From an uncultured Collinsella sp. (GTDB lineage Bacteria > Actinomycetota > Coriobacteriia > Coriobacteriales > Coriobacteriaceae), in contig CATZRJ010000021.1 of NCBI GenBank assembly GCA_958423535.1, positions 1-33,426 on the forward strand: a stretch of DNA of 33,426 nucleotides. The letters are read 5' to 3'. Of this stretch, positions 6,986 to 14,747 are shown piece by piece; within the stretch, counting starts at the first letter, position 1; every line of letters begins with the position of its first letter. The notes under the pieces are model-generated. The model ran no database searches, was not told where the DNA came from, and saw only the letters and a program-made list of their open reading frames with translations. The position numbers and the translations under genes were made by a program.

Positions 6986-7358
6986 GAAGAACCTGGACGA
7001 GCACGGGCGCCTGCGCAGCAAGACGGTGTCGTTTCGCGTGTCCCCCGAAGAAGGTCAGAGGTTGGACGCGATCGTGGCCATGAGCGGCCTGACGAAGCAG
7101 GACTACATCGTGGCGCGGCTTCTGTGCCAGGAGGTGACCGTGGTGCCCAGCAGCCGCGTGCAGAAGGGCATGGAAGAGGGCATGCAGATGGTCTACTGCG
7201 AGCTTTTGCGCTTGGGAGAAGGCTACGAAGTGCAGCCCGAGGTGCTTGACGTGATTCGAATGCTCGCGGCGCTTTTCGAGGGCTTCGGCGGCGAAGGCGC
7301 CCACATCGCGCAGTGCTCGCCGCGGGACGCGCTCATGCGCATGGAGCGGGGCGATTAG
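6978..7358 (+). CDS. Ribbon-helix-helix protein, MobC-like
   Basis: This is a 126-residue protein. Residues 14-50 (KTVSFRVSPEEGQRLDAIVA, then MSGLTKQDYIVARLL) form a ribbon-helix-helix typical of relaxosome accessory proteins (MobC) and small plasmid regulators. The remainder is helical and unassigned. It overlaps the integrase by 8 nt and is part of the same operon. No relaxase is present in the window, so either the protein helps mobilisation by a partner element or it regulates replication. I favour the mobilisation-type family name but not the function. Confidence 0.65.
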   Translation: MSRKNLDEHGRLRSKTVSFRVSPEEGQRLDAIVAMSGLTKQDYIVARLLCQEVTVVPSSRVQKGMEEGMQMVYCELLRLGEGYEVQPEVLDVIRMLAALFEGFGGEGAHIAQCSPRDALMRMERGD

Positions 7359-7360
7359 CG

Positions 7361-7579
7361 ATGTCCTACTTTGAGCGGATGGAGGAGCGGAGGCGCAGGC
7401 TGCGCAACCACGGCTTCGAGGGAGAGCCGAGCGGCGAGCAGCTCGTCGACTACGCGCTCTCGCTGGAAGACCGCCTCAACGCCGTATGCGCTGCAACGGG
7501 CCTGCGGCTTCGCCAAGATGCCCGCGGCAGATGGTTCGCCGCGGCCGAGCAGGAGGGGTCGGGGCGATGGCCGCGCTAG
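7361..7579 (+). CDS. Small hypothetical protein of the element B operon
   Basis: This 72-residue protein begins MSYFERMEERRRRLRNHGFE with a basic helix. An acidic helix (SGEQLVDYALSLEDRLNAVC) and a C-terminal GLRLRQDARGRWFAAAEQ follow. It starts 2 nt after the previous stop and overlaps the ATPase gene by 13 nt, so it is certainly within the operon. I do not recognise the family. Small proteins in this position are common between mobilisation and RepA genes of actinobacterial and Firmicutes mobile elements. Confidence 0.6.
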   Translation: MSYFERMEERRRRLRNHGFEGEPSGEQLVDYALSLEDRLNAVCAATGLRLRQDARGRWFAAAEQEGSGRWPR

Positions 7580-8574
7580 AGGTGCGCCTTGCAAGCGAGC
7601 TCATCCAAGAGCCGCCCGTCGAGGCCGATTGGATAATCGAGGATCTTCTGCCCCTAGGCGGGCACGTCATCGCGGGCTCGCCGAAATGCGGGAAGAGCTG
7701 GCTGTGCCTGTCCATCGGCCTGGCTGTAAGCTCGGGAAGCCCGTTCTGGGGCTTCGCCACCAAGAAGTGCGGCGTGCTCTACTTGTGCCTGGAAGACACC
7801 TACGAGCGCGTGAAGAAGCGCCTTTGGGCGCTTTCCGACGTGGCGAGCGAGCGCTTCTTCCTAAGCAACGCAGCACCGTGCCTGGGCGAAGGCCTAGTGG
7901 AGCAGGTCGGCGGATTCCTGGACGAGAACCCCGACGTGCGCCTGGTGATAGTGGACACCTTCCAGAAGGTGCGCAGGCCGAGCAGCGACAGCCTGTATGC
8001 GGCGGACTACCGCGATTTCGGGGCGCTGAAGAAGCTGGCAGATGACCATGCCGCGTGCCTTATCGCCGTGCACCACACGCGCAAGCAGGCCGACAGCGAC
8101 GTGATGAACACGGTTTCCGGCACCAACGGGATCACGGGGAGCGCCGACAGCACCTGGGTTCTGTCGAGGCCCAACAGGGGCGCCGCCGACGCAACGCTTT
8201 CCATTACGGGGCGCGACGTGCAGTTCCAAGAACTGAAGCTGCGGCTTAAGGACTGCATCTGGGAGATGGTGGGCAAAACCAGCGAGGAGGAGCTCGAGGA
8301 GCGCGATATCCCCGATTGCGTCATGCGCACGCTCGACTTCATGTCGCGCGGCGTGAGCATCTGGCAGGGAACCATGAGCAACCTCATGGATGCTGCGGGG
8401 GTCGAGGGCGTGACGGTCCCCGTGCTGGGCAAGCACCTCGCACAGAACAGCGGCTTCATGCTCTCAAGGGGCGTGCGCTACGCCAAGAAGCACACGAGCG
8501 CGGGCCAGCTGGTGACGCTTCAGCGCATAGAGGGTGAAGGCGGTGAAGGCAGTGAAGGGAAACCGGCTATATAG
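7567..8574 (+). CDS. RepA-like AAA ATPase / replicative helicase
   Basis: This 335-residue protein has a RecA-type ATPase core. The Walker A is AGSPKCGKSW (about 37-46), the Walker B is LVIVDTFQKVR (about 121-131), and VHHTRK sits in a sensor-like position followed by GTNGITGSADSTWVL. This matches the hexameric RepA/AAA_25 family of plasmid and phage initiator helicases. The C-terminal third (IPDCVMRTLDFMSRG onward) looks like a winged-helix DNA-binding unit. The ATG at 7567 was chosen because AGGAGGGG precedes it. The last residues are a repetitive EGEGGEGSEG. It suggests that element B replicates after excision. It is the last gene of the operon. Confidence 0.83.
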   Translation: MAALEVRLASELIQEPPVEADWIIEDLLPLGGHVIAGSPKCGKSWLCLSIGLAVSSGSPFWGFATKKCGVLYLCLEDTYERVKKRLWALSDVASERFFLSNAAPCLGEGLVEQVGGFLDENPDVRLVIVDTFQKVRRPSSDSLYAADYRDFGALKKLADDHAACLIAVHHTRKQADSDVMNTVSGTNGITGSADSTWVLSRPNRGAADATLSITGRDVQFQELKLRLKDCIWEMVGKTSEEELEERDIPDCVMRTLDFMSRGVSIWQGTMSNLMDAAGVEGVTVPVLGKHLAQNSGFMLSRGVRYAKKHTSAGQLVTLQRIEGEGGEGSEGKPAI

Positions 8575-8580
8575 GAATCT

Positions 8581-8623
8581 GCCGTCATTGCCGTCATTGC
8601 CGTCATTGCCGTCATTGCCGTCA
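8581..8623 (+). repeat. Tandem 9-bp repeats (GCCGTCATT)n
   Basis: GCCGTCATT occurs four times without interruption, followed by a partial fifth (GCCGTCA). It lies 7 bp past the RepA-like stop codon and runs into the terminator. A different 9-bp periodicity (GTGAAGGCN, three copies) sits in the gene's last codons just upstream. Short tandem repeats beside an initiator gene resemble iterons, but slippage repeats are equally possible. Confidence 0.7.
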
Positions 8624-8653
8624 CGGGGCCGTTCGCAAGAGCGGCCCCGTTTT
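8623..8653 (+). terminator. Rho-independent terminator of the element B operon
   Basis: The perfect 9-bp stem ACGGGGCCG (8623-8631) with CGGCCCCGT (8642-8650) has a 10-nt loop and is followed by a T run (8650-8653). It follows the last operon gene. Confidence 0.85.
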
Positions 8654-8760
8654 GCATTGCGCGACGGCGGCGGAGCCGCGACTGGCGAGTGCATTGGTGC
8701 GACACTGGCAAGCGGTGATTTTTGAGCGGATATGAGCTGATCGATTAATTCAGCAAGTAG

Positions 8761-8791
8761 CCTATGCCGTCGGACAAATCCTCGGCATAGG
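8761..8791. repeat. Isolated hairpin in the non-coding right part of element B
   Basis: CCTATGCCG (8761-8769) pairs perfectly with CGGCATAGG (8783-8791) across 13 nt. No T tract follows on either strand, so it is unlikely to be a terminator. An origin (oriT or single-strand origin) or a protein-binding structure is possible given the neighbouring RepA- and MobC-like genes. I see no gene in 8654-9254. Confidence 0.5.
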
Positions 8792-8938
8792 AGGACGGCG
8801 GCGTCCATTGAGCACCCGTTTGCGGGGGGTCCCGCGCCCCTAGGCTCGCTTCCCGTGCGTTTCGCACAAGCCGCAATAACCGGAGCGTCACCTGTATGGT
8901 TTAGATTTCTGAATTGGCGTTTGGCGGTTGCTATTTCC

Positions 8939-8999
8939 GTGAGTGCATTATGAGTGCACAATAAAGAGTGCCAGCAATCTAAGGTATCCTTGTGAGTAC
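8939..8999 (+). repeat. Integrase arm-type repeats at the right end of element B
   Basis: GTGAGTGC (8939), ATGAGTGC (8950), AAGAGTGC (8964) and GTGAGTAC (8992) are related to the left-end repeats but inverted. The first two again have 11-bp spacing. They lie 256-316 bp before att copy 3. Confidence 0.6.
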
Positions 9000-9117
9000 G
9001 GATTTTAGAGATAGTTGGTAAAAGCGCTGGTGAACCGCACGTTATCGTGCGCTTTGGCAACAAAGCTAATCGCTTGGCTATTATAATTTCGCTCAAACCG
9101 CAGTTCAGACAATAAGT

Positions 9118-9153
9118 CGAAAGGCCTTCGGAACTCTATCCGAAGGCCTTTCG
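9118..9153 (-). terminator. Strong hairpin at the right end of element B, downstream of guaA
   Basis: A 14-bp perfect stem (CGAAAGGCCTTCGG/CCGAAGGCCTTTCG) has an 8-nt loop. On the minus strand TTTCGACTTATT follows. It lies 102 bp past the guaA stop codon and probably serves as the present guaA terminator, shielding the element from read-through. Confidence 0.8.
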
Positions 9154-9254
9154 CGTTACATGAGAATCATTGGCTTAGAGGTATTTCAGCGAATCCAGAA
9201 GCATCAAAATGCATCAAAACTCACGCCAAAACAACCTCACGATAATGTGCGTAA

Positions 9255-9268
9255 CTATTCCCACTCGA
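9255..9268 (+). other. att site copy 3, overlapping the guaA 3' end
   Basis: CTATTCCCACTCGA includes the guaA stop codon (TAG on the minus strand). Integration at this site leaves guaA intact because the element carries the same gene end. It bounds the array on the right. Confidence 0.8.
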
Positions 9269-10853
9269 TGGTCGCGGGCGGCTTGGACGTGATGTCGTAG
9301 CACACGCGGTTGGCGCCGGGGACCTCGGCAACGATGCGGCCGGAGATGCGGGCCAGAACGTCGTAGGGCAGTTTGGCCCAGTCGGCAGTCATGGCGTCGC
9401 TGGACTCGACGGCACGCAGGATGATCGGGCGCTGATAAGTGCGCTCGTCGCCCATAACGCCGACGGACTTAATGTCGGGCAGGACCGCAAAGTACTGCCA
9501 GCAGCTGTGCTCGGAGTTGCGCTCGCCGGTCTGCTCAAACAGACGCTGGTTGTAGGCGTCGAGCTCCTCGCGCACGATAGCGTCGGCGTTCTTGAGGATC
9601 TCGAGCTTCTCCTTGTCGACCGCACCGATGATGCGGATGGCCAGACCCGGGCCCGGGAAGGGCTGACGGAACACGATGTGACCCGGCAGGCCAAGCGCCA
9701 GACCAAGCGCGCGGACCTCGTCCTTAAAGAAGTGGTCGAGCGGCTCAATGAGGTCGAAGTGCACGCCCTCGGGGAACGGGATCAGGTTGTGATGGCTCTT
9801 GATGGTGGCCGTCTTGCCGCCCGTCTTGCGAGCGCCAGACTCGATGATGTCAGGGTAGATGGTGCCCTGAGCCAGGTACTTGACCGGCTTGCCATCGGTC
9901 TCGAGCTGCTGAGCAACCGCGAAGAACTCTTTCCAGAACTGCGTACCGATGATGCGGCGCTTCTCCTCGGGCTCGGTCACGCCGGCCAGAAGCTCGGCAT
10001 AGCGGTCCTCGGCGTGAACGTGGATGAAGTCGACGTCGAACTGCTTGGTGAAGACCTCCTCCACCTGCTCGGGCTCACCCTTGCGCAGCAGGCCGTGGTT
10101 GATGAACACGCAGGTCATCTGCTTGCCCACGGCGCGAGCGCCCAGCGCAGCCACGACGGAGGAGTCGACGCCACCGGACAGGGCCAGAATCACGCGGTCG
10201 TCGCCGACCTTCTCGCGGAACTCGGCCGTCATGGTCTCGACCAGGTTGTCCATGCTCCAGTTGGGCTCCAGGCCGCAGATCTCAAACAGGAAATTGCTCA
10301 GCAGCTGCTGACCGTACTCGGAGTGCTTGACCTCGGGGTGGAACTGCGTGGTGAAAATCTTGCGCTCGACGCACTCCATGGCGGCAACCGGGCACACGTC
10401 GGTGCTGGCGGTAACGGTAAAGCCCTCGGGCACCTCGGAAACGGCGTCGCGGTGGCTCATCCACACGGTCTGCTCCATAGGCGTGGAGTTAAAGAGCTTG
10501 GCGCCGGCCGTGCGTGTGATGGTGGCGCGGCCGTACTCGCCCACCTCGGAGTGGCCGACCTTGCCGCCGAGCGTCACGGCCGTGATCTGATGGCCGTAGC
10601 AAAAGCCCAGGACGGGAAGGCCCAGGTCAAAGATGGCGGGGTCGATAGACGGAGCGTCCTCGGCATACACGGAAGCCGGGCCGCCGGAAAGGATGAGCGC
10701 AGAGGCGTTCATCTCGCGAATCTCGTCGGCCGAGATGTCGCAGGGGACGATCTCGGAATACACGTTGAGGTCGCGGACGCGACGGGCAATGAGCTGACCG
10801 TACTGCGCACCAAAGTCGAGTACGAGGACCTTTGCGGAAGCCTTTTGATCCAT
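9255..10853 (-). CDS. guaA: GMP synthase (glutamine-hydrolysing)
   Basis: This 532-residue cytosolic enzyme converts XMP, ATP and glutamine to GMP. The N-terminal class I glutaminase has its nucleophile in FCYGHQ (C85), and H172 and E174 in TTQFHPEVKHSEYG. The ATP-pyrophosphatase domain has the PP-loop LALSGGVDSSVV (about 223-234). The dimerisation domain ends PATIEWE. The ATG at 10853 follows GAGGGGG; an upstream GTG at 10889 in the frame adds a non-conserved extension. Its 3' end is the integration site of the islands to the left. A TACACT hexamer about 65 nt upstream of the start on the minus strand may be its -10. Confidence 0.98.
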   Translation of the reverse strand: MDQKASAKVLVLDFGAQYGQLIARRVRDLNVYSEIVPCDISADEIREMNASALILSGGPASVYAEDAPSIDPAIFDLGLPVLGFCYGHQITAVTLGGKVGHSEVGEYGRATITRTAGAKLFNSTPMEQTVWMSHRDAVSEVPEGFTVTASTDVCPVAAMECVERKIFTTQFHPEVKHSEYGQQLLSNFLFEICGLEPNWSMDNLVETMTAEFREKVGDDRVILALSGGVDSSVVAALGARAVGKQMTCVFINHGLLRKGEPEQVEEVFTKQFDVDFIHVHAEDRYAELLAGVTEPEEKRRIIGTQFWKEFFAVAQQLETDGKPVKYLAQGTIYPDIIESGARKTGGKTATIKSHHNLIPFPEGVHFDLIEPLDHFFKDEVRALGLALGLPGHIVFRQPFPGPGLAIRIIGAVDKEKLEILKNADAIVREELDAYNQRLFEQTGERNSEHSCWQYFAVLPDIKSVGVMGDERTYQRPIILRAVESSDAMTADWAKLPYDVLARISGRIVAEVPGANRVCYDITSKPPATIEWE

Positions 10854-11013
10854 GGTTCCCCCTCTTGTTGGCGGGGAGCCGGTGCCCACCCGCGTGAATG
10901 AACGAAAATAACCTCCATAGTGTACACGTTATATGGGGTTTCTCGCCCCTCGCAGCCATCAGCGCACGGCAAACGCACGACCTGGGCCCCTATTTGACGG
11001 CAATTGAAGTGTT

Positions 11014-11046
11014 TTCAAACGTTACAGATGATGTAATACGTTTGAA
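11014..11046 (+). promoter_or_regulatory. Dyad upstream of the asparaginase gene
   Basis: TTCAAACGT (11014-11022) and ACGTTTGAA (11038-11046) form a perfect 9-bp inverted repeat across 15 nt. Inside, TACA and TGTA extend the symmetry. TTGACG (10994) and TTGAAG (11004) lie just upstream as possible -35 elements. It is a probable operator or promoter region 75 nt before the start codon. Confidence 0.5.
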
Positions 11047-11120
11047 CATTGGACGCCCTGTGCCACAATACTGCCGAACGACTCCGCCTCTGCGGCGGCA
11101 AATACGATAGGAATACCAGC

Positions 11121-12134
11121 ATGAAGCGCATCCTTCTCATCGCCACGGGCGGCACCATCGCATCGACCGAGGACGGCAACGGCCTCTCCCCCGCCCTGAC
11201 CGGTGAGGAGCTCGCCCAGAGCGTCCCCGAGATCTCGGGCCTCTGCGAGCTCAACGTCGTGCAGCCCATGAACATCGACAGCACCAATATGCGCCCGAGC
11301 GACTGGATGCGTATCCGCGACGTCATCGTCGAGGGTTATGCCGACCACGACGGCTTCGTGATTCTGCACGGCACCGACACCATGAGCTACACCGCGGCAG
11401 CGCTTTCCTACCTGATTCAGGACAGCCCCAAGCCCATCGTGCTCACCGGCTCGCAAAAGCCCATGGGCAATCCCTTTACCGACGCCAAGCTCAACCTGTA
11501 CCAGAGCCTGCTCTATGCGCTCGACGAGCACTCGCACGACGTCTCGATCGTGTTTGGCGGCGTAGCCATTGCCGGCACGCGCGCCCGCAAGCAGCGCACC
11601 ATGAGCTTTAACGCGTTCATTAGCGTCAACTATCCGCCCATCGCCTATATCCGCAACGACCGCATCGTGCGCAACGGGCTTCACGGCACGCATCAGGGCG
11701 AAAACCCGGTACGTTTCTACGACAGCATCGATCCGCGCGTATTTGTACTCAAGCTTACGCCCGGCGTAAACCCGGGCATCCTCGACGCGCTTGCCGATAG
11801 CTACGATGCTGTAATCCTGGAGACCTTTGGCATTGGCGGTATTCCCGAGTTTGGCGAGTCCGGTGAGTCATTCCAGGAGGCAATTTTCCGCTGGGTCGAT
11901 TCGGGCCGTACCGTCGTTATGACTACGCAGGTCCCCGAAGAGGGTCTCGATCTGGGCGTTTATGAGGTCGGCCGTGCTTACGCCGATCATCCGGGCATTC
12001 TGCGCGGCGACGACATGACCACCGAGACGCTCGTGGCCAAAACCATGTGGGCGCTCGGCCAGTCACGTGAAGCGTCAGAAATTCAGCGCCTGTTCTACAG
12101 CCAAGTCAACCACGACCGCATCCCGATGGCGTAA
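11121..12134 (+). CDS. ansA: Type I (cytosolic) L-asparaginase
   Basis: This 337-residue protein hydrolyses asparagine to aspartate and ammonia. The first catalytic threonine lies in IATGGTIAST (about residues 7-16). The second lies in VILHGTDTMSYTAAAL (about 77-92), with the GSQKPMG segment after it. No signal peptide is present, so it is the AnsA-type cytosolic form. The ATG at 11121 has AGGA about 8 nt upstream; a more distant in-frame ATG at 11049 would add a non-conserved leader overlapping the dyad. It is divergent from guaA and has no downstream partner on its strand. Confidence 0.93.
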   Translation: MKRILLIATGGTIASTEDGNGLSPALTGEELAQSVPEISGLCELNVVQPMNIDSTNMRPSDWMRIRDVIVEGYADHDGFVILHGTDTMSYTAAALSYLIQDSPKPIVLTGSQKPMGNPFTDAKLNLYQSLLYALDEHSHDVSIVFGGVAIAGTRARKQRTMSFNAFISVNYPPIAYIRNDRIVRNGLHGTHQGENPVRFYDSIDPRVFVLKLTPGVNPGILDALADSYDAVILETFGIGGIPEFGESGESFQEAIFRWVDSGRTVVMTTQVPEEGLDLGVYEVGRAYADHPGILRGDDMTTETLVAKTMWALGQSREASEIQRLFYSQVNHDRIPMA

Positions 12135-12176
12135 TCCCTAAGGCAGTTCCACTTATCGCAGCCTCAAACGACAGGT

Positions 12177-12419
12177 GGTCCCCCTCGGGCCGTGCAAAAA
12201 TCGGAGTATTCTGCAATTTCTCCGCCGGAGGCATAGAATCGACCGATTATTAGACGAACTTTTAGACAAAAGAGGCGTCTGGTAAATATTTATTCCACAT
12301 TTTTATTTAGCGTGTGGATTAACTACTGTCAAAAAAGCAAAGCCAGCCGCCCGAGCTACCATCTACGGCTGAACAGGTGCTGAATACTCGCGATTTTGCA
12401 CATCGCAACCAGGGGGACC
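12177..12419. repeat. Intergenic inverted-repeat element (243 bp)
   Basis: The left arm at 12177-12215 contains GGTCCCCCT and TGCAAAAATCGGAGTATTC. The right arm at 12378-12419 contains the complement with a few changes (GAATACTCGCGATTTTGCA, then AGGGGGACC). About 160 nt of AT-rich DNA separates them, without an ORF. It fills almost the whole 12135-12454 intergenic region. It may be a MITE-like element, a paired binding site or a structured RNA; the sequence alone does not decide. Confidence 0.7.
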
Positions 12420-12454
12420 CGCCCAAAGAGCGTCAATTAGCAGCGGGGAACGCC

Positions 12455-12673
12455 CTATTCGATACCCTCGAGAAGCTCTGACACCGTCATGCCGAGTGCG
12501 GGCGCGATCTTAAATAGAACCTTGAGCGTGAAATTTGCCGTCCCATCTTCGATTCGGTCGAGGTAGGGTCGACTGATTCCTGTCGCCACACAAAAATCAA
12601 CCTTGGAGATACCAAGGTCCCTGCGTGTCTCTTCGACCCGCCTGCCAAGAATCTGTTTCGCACGTTCGTCCAT
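12455..12673 (-). CDS. Small XRE-family transcriptional regulator
   Basis: This 72-residue protein is essentially one HTH_3 domain: ILGRRVEETRRDLGISKVDF, then ATGISRPYLDRIEDGTANFT and LGMTVSELLEGI. It is short enough to be an antitoxin-like or autoregulatory repressor. Its start faces a divergent gene of unknown function (12750). A 24-bp perfect palindrome (12703-12726) between them is the obvious binding site. Confidence 0.85.
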   Translation of the reverse strand: MDERAKQILGRRVEETRRDLGISKVDFCVATGISRPYLDRIEDGTANFTLKVLFKIAPALGMTVSELLEGIE

Positions 12674-12702
12674 GCAGCCGAGTTTGAAATGGAGCCGAAC
12701 AT

Positions 12703-12726
12703 AAACGTAAACTATAGTTTACGTTT
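12703..12726. promoter_or_regulatory. 24-bp perfect palindromic operator
   Basis: The half-site AAACGTAAACTA is followed directly by its complement (centre between 12714 and 12715). It lies 30 bp before the XRE start on one side and 24 bp before the divergent ATG on the other. It probably binds the XRE protein and controls both genes. Confidence 0.75.
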
Positions 12727-12749
12727 TGCCGAATACACAGGAGTTTTCT

Positions 12750-13139
12750 ATGTCGGGTTCTTCGGTCCGCATGTACCGAGCCACGCTTCGCGCAAACAGC
12801 GCGCCGCCCAAGCTCGTCGTCGTTGAAGCAGAATGCCTTTCGCCCGATGAGCGCACAGCATTTGCATTGCTATCAAGTCGCGTCGCCGCCGTTCTGGTCC
12901 CTTGCCCGGCGCAAGGTGAACTTGCCATCCAATGCCAAGCGCACAGCTGCTCGCTCAAGCAGGCTGCCGTAATCGCAACCAGCCAACGAGGTCTGCCCCT
13001 TCTCCTGGAAGCCGGTATCGCACTTGCCCTTCGCGGCGCCGGATACGAAAACGAGGCCGCCGCCGACATGGTCTTTAAACCACGATCGAGCGGCGGCCTC
13101 GCAGCAGCCATTGAATATGTGTGCAGGCTCGTTGCCTAA
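12750..13139 (+). CDS. Unknown protein divergent from the small XRE regulator
   Basis: This is a 129-residue protein. CAGGAG lies 6 nt before the ATG at 12750; an in-frame TTG at 12726 has no such site. The sequence is Ala-rich, with a beta-like opening (SVRMYRATLRANSAPPKLVV) and a helical rest (LSPDERTAFALLSSRVAAVL, LLLEAGIALALRGAGYENEA). Four cysteines are present. I do not recognise the family and see no signal peptide or convincing membrane helix. Sharing a palindromic operator with the XRE gene suggests that the two form a functional pair. A toxin-antitoxin reading is possible but not supported by any toxin motif. It is convergent with the membrane protein at 13149, 9 nt away. Confidence 0.65.
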   Translation: MSGSSVRMYRATLRANSAPPKLVVVEAECLSPDERTAFALLSSRVAAVLVPCPAQGELAIQCQAHSCSLKQAAVIATSQRGLPLLLEAGIALALRGAGYENEAAADMVFKPRSSGGLAAAIEYVCRLVA

Positions 13140-13148
13140 AAGGACAAG

Positions 13149-13532
13149 CTAGAAACCAAAGCCAAAGCCCGTTCCAGTAATCGCCGAATACATAAAGTAG
13201 ACGTTGATTACATTGAGGAACACGCCCGTGATGCAGCCGTTGCGCAGGTAGCGCTCGCACGCAAGACGTGCCATCACAGCGGAGTCCTCGTTGTTCTTTG
13301 CCTGGCGTCCCGCCGTAAAGTACGTCGCCACGCTCAGCAGCAGGTTGAGCACCGGCAGTGCCAGCAGCTCGTAGCTCTTACCCCAGCGCGTCACCTCGCC
13401 GGCTGCGTTAAACTTCGTTGCCACCTCGGGGCCAATGTTGGGGATCACAAACGCTGCAACCACCAGCGGAATCACCGCAAGTACGAGCAGCGCAATACCC
13501 ATGTAGCCAGCTTTTTTGCCATATTTAAACAT
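13149..13532 (-). CDS. Small membrane protein with a DUF1648-like segment
   Basis: This is a 127-residue protein. A first transmembrane helix (YMGIALLVLAVIPLVVAAFV) is followed by the segment PNIGPEVATKFNAAGEVTRW, whose FN-x2-G-E-x3-WG pattern is that of DUF1648 (SdpI-related). Two more hydrophobic helices (LLALPVLNLLLSVATYFTA and ITGVFLNVINVYFMYSAI) follow. The end is Gly/Phe-rich (TGTGFGFGF). It starts 11 nt after the ychF stop, so it is probably co-transcribed. DUF1648/SdpI proteins include immunity proteins and signal-transducing membrane proteins. The function here is unknown. Confidence 0.7.
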   Translation of the reverse strand: MFKYGKKAGYMGIALLVLAVIPLVVAAFVIPNIGPEVATKFNAAGEVTRWGKSYELLALPVLNLLLSVATYFTAGRQAKNNEDSAVMARLACERYLRNGCITGVFLNVINVYFMYSAITGTGFGFGF

Positions 13533-13543
13533 ATGCGTCGTCC

Positions 13544-14620
<1,077 letters not shown>

Positions 14621-14663
14621 GACAGCTCCTTTTGGTACAGGTACTTCAAACTTCATAAGTATA

Positions 14664-14707
14664 GCGCCGCCGCAGCATCCGGGCGAATCCGGACACCACG
14701 GCGGCGC
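14664..14707 (-). terminator. GC-rich hairpin between the GH4 gene and ychF
   Basis: GCGCCGCCG (14664-14672) pairs with CGGCGGCGC (14699-14707). On the minus strand it is followed by TATACTTATG rather than a T tract. It therefore ends the sugar operon only weakly, or it also belongs to the ychF promoter region. Confidence 0.5.
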
Positions 14708-14747
14708 AAATGAAGCAGAGATGCGTGAGGGTTCTAGACAGTAGCCC

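Noticed and set aside
8581..8624. The (GCCGTCATT)n array as a CRISPR
   Set aside because: Units are 9 bp with no spacers; no cas genes are present.
9507..10901. Long plus-strand ORF opposite guaA, and similar long shadows opposite the GH4, PTS, gldA, Fe-ADH and glnN genes
   Set aside because: These are antisense frames created by high GC content; composition is His/Leu/Val/Gly-rich with no motifs, and the opposite strand carries well-known enzymes.
10854..11120. Purine riboswitch upstream of guaA
   Set aside because: None of the conserved loop motifs of the purine riboswitch were seen; only a short GGGG/CCCC hairpin and promoter-like hexamers.
12455..13139. Calling the XRE/unknown pair a toxin-antitoxin system
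   Set aside because: The genes are divergent rather than in an operon, and the partner shows no recognised toxin motif.
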